Shown here: one piece after another, positions 6,490-10,313 of the stretch | How positions within the stretch are numbered: the first letter of the stretch is position 1 | Layout: the number at the start of each line of letters is the position of its first letter | Assembly: GCA_023389095.1 (NCBI GenBank) | Contig: JAEWFB010000326.1 | Location: forward strand, 1 to 10,313 | Reading direction: 5' to 3' | DNA length: 10,313 nt | From: Actinomycetes bacterium | GTDB taxonomy: Bacteria > Actinomycetota > Actinomycetes > Actinomycetales > Dermatophilaceae | Position numbers and translations under genes: made by a program | Notes under the pieces: generated by a model | Told to the model about the DNA's origin: nothing | Database searches by the model: none | What the model saw: the letters and a program-made list of their open reading frames with translations, nothing else

Positions 6490-7034
6490 GGCTGCGACAC
6501 GACCAGGATCTCGACGCACCGGCCGAGCTGGTGTGGGACCACTTCATGGACCTGCGCCGCATCGGCCGCTGCTTTCCCGGCGCCGAGGTCACCGAGGTCG
6601 ACGGCGATGCGTTCGTCGGCCGGATCCGCGCCCGGCTCGGGCCGCTGTCGGTGTGGTTCGACGGGACCGGCTCGATGACCGAGCGTGACGCGTCCGCCCG
6701 GCGGGCCCGCCTCGAGGCCACCGGGCAGGAGCGCCACGGGCTCGGCAGGGCGACGATCGGCGTCACCCTGTCGCTGCACCCGGTCACGGCCGAGCGCACC
6801 CGGGCCCGCCTCGACACCGCGCTCGAGTTCTACGGGATGCCGCTGCACGTCGGCCGCGGCCTCGTCCAGCGCGCCTCGGACCCGCTCGTCGAGCGGTTCC
6901 TGACGAACATGTCGCGGCCGGGCGACGGGGCGGGCGGCGGGGCCGACGACGACTCGGGCTCGCTCGACCTCGTGCGCACGGCGGGCGACCTGCTCGGCTC
7001 GTTCCGCCGCGACGGCCGGCGCGCTCGTCGCTGA
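6486..7034 (+). CDS. CoxG-like SRPBCC-domain protein (carbon monoxide dehydrogenase subunit G family)
   Basis: A 182-aa protein. Residues 1-150 match the SRPBCC / CoxG pattern: an opening strand ending in LDAPAELVWDHF (9-20), a CFPGAE turn (29-34, the usual c-I-P-G-A site), then alternating strands (GRIRARLGPLSVWFDGTG, RARLEATGQE) and a final helix (RASDPLVERFL). This helix-grip fold has a hydrophobic cavity. CoxG itself assists membrane anchoring or cofactor maturation of CO dehydrogenase, but stand-alone homologues are common and no coxM/coxS/coxL gene is present. The tail (about 150-182) is Gly/Asp- then Arg-rich, with no clear membrane anchor. The GTG start at 6486 has an excellent ribosome-binding site, GGAGGAGG at 6472-6479, 6 nt upstream. 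It is probably cotranscribed with the NAD(P)-binding gene 10 bp downstream. The family call is good; the role is unknown. Confidence 0.8.
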   Translation: MRLRHDQDLDAPAELVWDHFMDLRRIGRCFPGAEVTEVDGDAFVGRIRARLGPLSVWFDGTGSMTERDASARRARLEATGQERHGLGRATIGVTLSLHPVTAERTRARLDTALEFYGMPLHVGRGLVQRASDPLVERFLTNMSRPGDGAGGGADDDSGSLDLVRTAGDLLGSFRRDGRRARR

Positions 7035-7044
7035 GGGGCGCGTC

Positions 7045-8067
7045 GTGACGCTGCGGGTGGCGGTCGTGGGGGCCAGCGGGTACGTGGGCTCGCGGCTCGT
7101 CCCGGAGCTGCTCCGGCGCGGCCACGAGGTCGTCGCGCTGCACCGGCGGGCCGAGCCGCAGCGGTTCCCGTGGACCGACGCGGTGCAGTGGCGCCGCGCC
7201 GACGTGCACGACGAGGACCAGGTCGTGGCAGCCCTCGAGGGCGTCGACGCCGTCTGCCACCTCGTGCACGGCCTCGACGACGCCGACTTCCTCCGGCGCG
7301 ACCGGCAGGCGGCCGACAACGTCGCCTACGCCACCGGACGCGTCGGGGCCGGGCGGCTCGTCTACCTGTCCGGGATCGTGCCCGACCAGCCGGTCGAGGA
7401 GCTGTCCGAGCACCTGCTGTCGCGCCTCGAGGTGGAGCAGGTGCTCGCCGGGGCCGATGCGTCGGTGCTGACCCTGCGCGCCTCGATGGTCATCGGCGCC
7501 GGTTCGACGAGCTTCGAGGTGCTGCGCCAGGCCTCGCACCGGCTGCCGCTCGTGCAGGCCGTGCCGGCGTGGATGCGCCGGTCGGTCATCCAGCCGGTCG
7601 CCGTGGCCGACGCCGTGTGGGCGCTCGCCGAGGCGCTCGAGAGGCCCCGCGTCACCGGCTGGCTCGACCTCGTCGGGCCCGAGTGCCTCAGCTACGTCGA
7701 CCTGCTCCGGACCTACGCGGCGCAGGCCCGGCTCGTCCGGGTGCAGGTGCCGCTGTGGCTCGCGCCGGTCGAGGCGGTCGCCCGGCTGGCCGGAGCCCTC
7801 GTCGACGTGCCGAGCCGCACCGTCGAGTCGCTGGTGCCGAGCCTCGGGCACGACATGGTCGCGGCGCGCGACGCGGCCACGGTGCTCGGTGAGCCGGCGG
7901 GTGGCCGGCTCACCGTCGCTCACGCCATGCGTCGTGCGCTCACCGAGAGCGAGGACGGGGCCGCGGTCGGCGGCGACCCCCAGCGTCCGTCGGCCGGCGA
8001 CCCCGACTGGTCCCGGTTGCGCTCCGTGCCGGTGTGGTTGCGCTCGCTGGCTCAGCGGGCGATGTAG
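7045..8067 (+). CDS. NAD(P)-binding atypical SDR / NAD-dependent epimerase-like protein
   Basis: A 340-aa Rossmann-fold protein. The dinucleotide-binding loop GASGYVG is at residues 9-15 after strand RVAVV, with SRLVPELLRRGHEVVAL forming the following helix and second strand. An acidic turn, ADVHDED, comes after the third strand, and VYLSGI at 106-111 replaces the usual catalytic strand. No YxxxK active site is apparent, which is typical of atypical/NmrA-like SDRs that act as reductases, epimerases or redox sensors. The C-terminal third holds a TVESLVPSLGHDMVAARDAATVL-type helical segment (given in pieces: TVESLVPSL then DMVAARDA) and an Arg-rich tail. The GTG start at 7045 has AGGGG 6 nt upstream, which begins at the last base of the preceding CoxG-like stop, so translation is probably coupled. 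Its 3' end overlaps the convergent SDR gene by 16 bp. The substrate is unknown. Confidence 0.85.
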   Translation: MTLRVAVVGASGYVGSRLVPELLRRGHEVVALHRRAEPQRFPWTDAVQWRRADVHDEDQVVAALEGVDAVCHLVHGLDDADFLRRDRQAADNVAYATGRVGAGRLVYLSGIVPDQPVEELSEHLLSRLEVEQVLAGADASVLTLRASMVIGAGSTSFEVLRQASHRLPLVQAVPAWMRRSVIQPVAVADAVWALAEALERPRVTGWLDLVGPECLSYVDLLRTYAAQARLVRVQVPLWLAPVEAVARLAGALVDVPSRTVESLVPSLGHDMVAARDAATVLGEPAGGRLTVAHAMRRALTESEDGAAVGGDPQRPSAGDPDWSRLRSVPVWLRSLAQRAM

Positions 8068-8813
8068 CCACCGTCGATGTAGAGCTCGAGGCCGGTGACG
8101 AACGCGGCGTCGTCGCTGGCGAGGTAGGCCACGCCGGCGGCGATCTCCTCCGGCCGGCCGAGCCGGCCCATCGGTGTCAGGTCGAGCATGACCTGCTCGT
8201 ACGGGGTGCCCTTGGTGGGCTCGAGGATCGGGGTGTCGATGAAACCGGGGTGCACCGAGTTGACCCGCACGCCCTCGGTCGCCCAGTGCAGTGCGGTGTT
8301 CTTCGTCAGCGTCCGCACCGCGCCCTTGGCCGCGTGGTAGGCGGGCGTCGTGCCGAAACCACCGCTCGTGCCGAAGATCGAGCTGATGTTGACGACCGAC
8401 CCGTGGCCGGAGGCCTTGAGCAGGGGCGCCGCGGTCCTCATGCCGAGGAAGACGCCGGTCTGGTCGATGGCGATGGTGCGCTGCCAGTCCTCGAGGCTCG
8501 TCTCCTCGATGGTGGCGAGGTCGCCCATGCCGGCGTTGTTGACGAGCACGTCGAGGCCGCCGAACTCCTCGACGGCCCGGGCGCACGCGGCCTCCCAGTC
8601 GGCCTCGCTCGTGACGTCGTGGCGCACGAACACGGCCCGGCCACCGGCGTCGCGGATCTGCAGCGCGGTCTTCTCACCGGCGTCGGCGTTGACGTCGGTG
8701 ATGAGCACCGCGGCGCCTTCGTCGGCGAGCCGCACCGCCGTGGCCCGGCCGATGCCGCTCGCCGCGCCGGTGACGAGGGCGACACGTCCTTCGAGTCGCT
8801 TCATCGTGATCAC
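8052..8813 (-). CDS. Short-chain dehydrogenase/reductase (classical SDR, hydroxysteroid/alcohol dehydrogenase-like)
   Basis: A 253-aa classical SDR of standard length. The cofactor loop TGAASGIG is at 15-22, strand 2 ends in Asp-40 (favouring NAD(H) over NADP(H)), NNAG is at 92-95, the catalytic Ser is 144 or 145, and YHAAK spans Tyr-159 to Lys-163. The VHPGFIDTP segment and C-terminal GLELYIDGG are also typical. The EADWE, TGVFLGM and NSVHPG stretches recall 3-alpha/20-beta-hydroxysteroid and cyclic-alcohol dehydrogenases, so oxidation of a secondary alcohol is likely, with unknown substrate. The tetrad Asn, usually in I-N-x-T-G, is Asp-117 here (IDQTG). Start choice: GTG 8813 has AGAGGA 6 nt upstream, while the internal ATG at 8804 (250 aa) has that site 15 nt away. 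Either is possible. The gene is alone on its strand and overlaps the 3' end of the convergent NAD(P)-binding gene. Confidence 0.93.
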   Translation of the reverse strand: MITMKRLEGRVALVTGAASGIGRATAVRLADEGAAVLITDVNADAGEKTALQIRDAGGRAVFVRHDVTSEADWEAACARAVEEFGGLDVLVNNAGMGDLATIEETSLEDWQRTIAIDQTGVFLGMRTAAPLLKASGHGSVVNISSIFGTSGGFGTTPAYHAAKGAVRTLTKNTALHWATEGVRVNSVHPGFIDTPILEPTKGTPYEQVMLDLTPMGRLGRPEEIAAGVAYLASDDAAFVTGLELYIDGGYIAR

Positions 8814-9095
8814 TTCGATTCCTCTGGAGGGGTGGGGCAGGGCGCATCCCTGCACCCTCACTGTCCGCCCGAGACCCCGTGCGGCGCAGTTCTGCCCGTC
8901 ACACCCGAGGGCGGAGTGACCGACGAGACACACGATCTGTCGCCACTGGCGTCGCGGCGGTCGGGGTCGGCTCAGGGTCGGCTCCGGGCCGACCCCGGTT
9001 GCGCCCGGCGGCCTCGCGGATGGACGCTGGCAGCAGAGAGTCCGGCCACCGGTCGGCTCCACCGTCCAGGACCGAGAACCACCCGAGGAGGCACC
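8814..9095. other. Divergent intergenic region with GGTCGGCTC repeats and an 8-bp hairpin
   Basis: This 282-bp gap between the SDR and the antitoxin-like gene has no plausible gene. The 9-mer GGTCGGCTC occurs at 8965-8973, 8976-8984 and 9051-9059. The second copy overlaps a perfect hairpin, GGGTCGGC (8975-8982) with GCCGACCC (8988-8995). These may be an operator or a chance cluster in GC-rich DNA. No clear -35/-10 pair was found for either gene. Confidence 0.35.
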
Positions 9096-9500
9096 GTGTC
9101 GTTCGGTGACCAGATGAAGCACAAGGCCGACGAGGTCCACCTCCAGGCCAAGGCGAAGGACTTCGGCGACGCCGTGGCGGAGATGCTCAAGACGGCCGCC
9201 TCGATCGCCGCGAACTACGCCAAGGACAACCGCGAGAAGGTCGACGGGGCACTCGACAAGGTCGAGGGCACCATCGAGGAGAAGACGAGCGGCAAGCACA
9301 GCGACACCGTCATGAAGGTGCGCGCGAGCGTCGACAAGGGCATCGACAAGCTCGTCGAGAAGCGGGCCCCGCAGACGCCTGCGCCCACGGCGCCGGGCCC
9401 GACGGGCACGCCGGGCTCGACCGGCTCGACGGGCTCTTCGGTGCCCGACGACCAGTACTCGGCGTTCGACGACGACTCCCCCGCCGGCTCGCCGTCCTGA
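9096..9500 (+). CDS. MT0933/Rv0909-type antitoxin-like protein
   Basis: A 134-aa charged, soluble protein. Residues about 44-90 match the pattern I recognise for the MT0933 antitoxin family (Rv0909 of Mycobacterium tuberculosis): a helix REKVDGALDKVEG, the signature EEKTSGKHSDTV at 61-72, then KVRASVDKGIDKLVEK. The first 40 residues are another amphipathic Lys/Ala/Glu helix, longer than in minimal family members, and the tail (91-134) is Pro/Thr/Gly/Ser-rich with GSTGSTGSS repeats and an acidic end. GTG 9096 is chosen because AGGAGG lies 4 nt upstream. In M. tuberculosis the partner toxin Rv0910 is the adjacent SRPBCC-fold gene. Here neither neighbour is a toxin: the SDR is divergent and a DUF4097-type gene is convergent, 7 bp away. 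It may be a solitary family member with another role, such as a stress or envelope-associated helical protein. Confidence 0.75.
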   Translation: MSFGDQMKHKADEVHLQAKAKDFGDAVAEMLKTAASIAANYAKDNREKVDGALDKVEGTIEEKTSGKHSDTVMKVRASVDKGIDKLVEKRAPQTPAPTAPGPTGTPGSTGSTGSSVPDDQYSAFDDDSPAGSPS

Positions 9501-9507
9501 CCGGCGG

Positions 9508-10313
9508 TCAGTGGTAGCGGACCGCGATGTCGCCGGAGCCGGAACGGACCGTGACGTGGTCGGGGCTCGTCGTGCTCTGGTTGACGCGCACCTCGTTGTC
9601 GCCGGTCCGGGTGTCGGTCGAGACGTCGTAGGACCCGGCGGGCAGGCGCAGCGACGCGTCGCCCGAGCCGGTCTGCACACTCACCGAGTCGGCGGCGGTG
9701 GCGAAGTCGAGGACGACGTCACCGCTGCCGCTCGTGGCGGTGACGTCGGCCGTGCTGAGCCCTGAACCGTCGACGTCGCCCGACCCCGACTCGAGGTTGA
9801 TCGGCCCGGTGACGCCGCGGGCCGCGACGTCACCGGAGCCGGACCGGGCCCGGGTCGCCCCGAGGGCTCCGGCCATGGTGACGTCACCGGAGCCGGTCTC
9901 GACGGTCACCGCGGTGCCGTCGGGGACGGTGATGAGGTGTTCGACGCCCGCGCCCCAGCCGAGGAACCCGCCGCACGCCCCGTCGACGACGAGCGTGTCG
10001 CCGGACCACGACGGTGCCGGGACGCTCCCACCGGGGCACCGCGCCCGCGTGACGACGCCGACCGTGCCGGCCGCACCACCGGCCCGCACCTCGATGTCGT
10101 TGGCACCGCCCTGGATCGTCAGCACGGTCGGGACGCGTTGGAAGGACGCCGCGCTGGTGGTGGCGCGCTCCCCGCGGAGGGCGTCGCCGGAGAACGTCGC
10201 GACCCCCGCCATGAGCAGCAGCGCCGTGCCCAGCCCGGCGAGCAACCACGCCTGCCTCCCCGGCCCGAGGCCCGGACCGCGCGGACGACGCGGCCCGCTC
10301 GGCCCGCTCGGCC
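9508..10313 (-). CDS. Membrane-anchored DUF4097-type GSGD-repeat protein, 5' end outside window
   Basis: The minus-strand frame stays open to the window edge. Before the hydrophobic segment LLAGLGTALLLMAGVATF it encodes a Pro/Gly/Arg-rich cytoplasmic stretch ending PRRPRGPGLGPGRQAW, so the TTG at 10245 is probably not the real start. One transmembrane helix is followed by an extracytoplasmic region with two Cys (about 70 and 91 counted from 10245), then a repeat region. The motif GSGD(V/A/I) starts at residues 118, 136, 154, 173, 193 and 236, with a degenerate TGDNE at about 214, giving a period of 18-21 residues. This is the DUF4097/DUF4098 putative-adhesin pattern, expected to form a right-handed beta-helix outside the cell. 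The molecular role is unknown; family members often sit beside envelope-stress or PspC-type genes, none visible here. It ends 7 bp from the antitoxin-like gene. Confidence 0.85.
   Translation of the reverse strand, partial: PSGPSGPRRPRGPGLGPGRQAWLLAGLGTALLLMAGVATFSGDALRGERATTSAASFQRVPTVLTIQGGANDIEVRAGGAAGTVGVVTRARCPGGSVPAPSWSGDTLVVDGACGGFLGWGAGVEHLITVPDGTAVTVETGSGDVTMAGALGATRARSGSGDVAARGVTGPINLESGSGDVDGSGLSTADVTATSGSGDVVLDFATAADSVSVQTGSGDASLRLPAGSYDVSTDTRTGDNEVRVNQSTTSPDHVTVRSGSGDIAVRYH

Noticed and set aside
6486..9500. A toxin-antitoxin operon made of the SRPBCC protein and the MT0933-type protein
   Set aside because: They are separated by two genes, one on the opposite strand, and the SRPBCC protein looks CoxG-like rather than Rv0910-like. 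Kept only as a question in the findings.
10228..10245. TTG at 10245 as the true start of the GSGD-repeat protein
   Set aside because: The frame remains open to the window edge and encodes Arg-containing residues fitting a cytoplasmic flank of the membrane helix, so the start is probably upstream.
1..10313. CRISPR arrays, insertion sequences, prophage or tRNA/rRNA genes
   Set aside because: No regularly spaced repeats with unique spacers, no transposase or integrase motifs, and no tRNA-like cloverleaf or rRNA segment recognised on reading.

Overview
This is a 10.3-kb window of very GC-rich DNA. Its GTG starts, strong G/C third-position bias, leaderless-type promoters and gene families (MT0933-type antitoxin, DUF4097, CoxG-like, HTH/HEAT-like regulator) fit an actinobacterial chromosome. 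A Micrococcales-type genome is plausible, but the sequence does not fix the genus. I saw no rRNA, tRNA, CRISPR array, transposase or phage gene, and base composition is even except for a more A/T-rich patch at about 1430-1560.

Layout from left to right: the 3' end of a hemerythrin-like gene with a lysine/alanine-rich tail (+, cut by the window); an inositol-monophosphatase-family gene (-) with a leaderless-type promoter; a large secreted protein with an HEIAEW motif (+); a strong bidirectional-type hairpin followed by three 16-bp tandem repeats; a 549-aa XRE-type HTH protein with a long helical C-terminal part (-); a 498-bp divergent gap holding a perfect terminator hairpin preceded by nested complementary segments (possible small RNA); a tandem-GNAT acetyltransferase (+); a CoxG-like SRPBCC protein (+), perhaps preceded by a 13-codon upstream ORF; a coupled atypical SDR/NAD(P)-binding protein (+); a classical SDR (-) whose 3' end overlaps the previous gene by 16 bp; an MT0933/Rv0909-type antitoxin-like protein with no toxin beside it (+); and a membrane-anchored DUF4097-type GSGD-repeat protein (-), whose 5' end lies outside the window.

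The genes do not form one pathway. The only clear operon is CoxG-like plus NAD(P)-binding protein (10-bp gap, ribosome-binding site touching the upstream stop codon). The rest is a mosaic of single genes in convergent or divergent pairs. The least explained parts are the HEIAEW exoprotein, the HTH/HEAT-like protein, the structured segment at about 4990-5080, the possible leader peptide at 6448-6489 and the orphan antitoxin-like gene.
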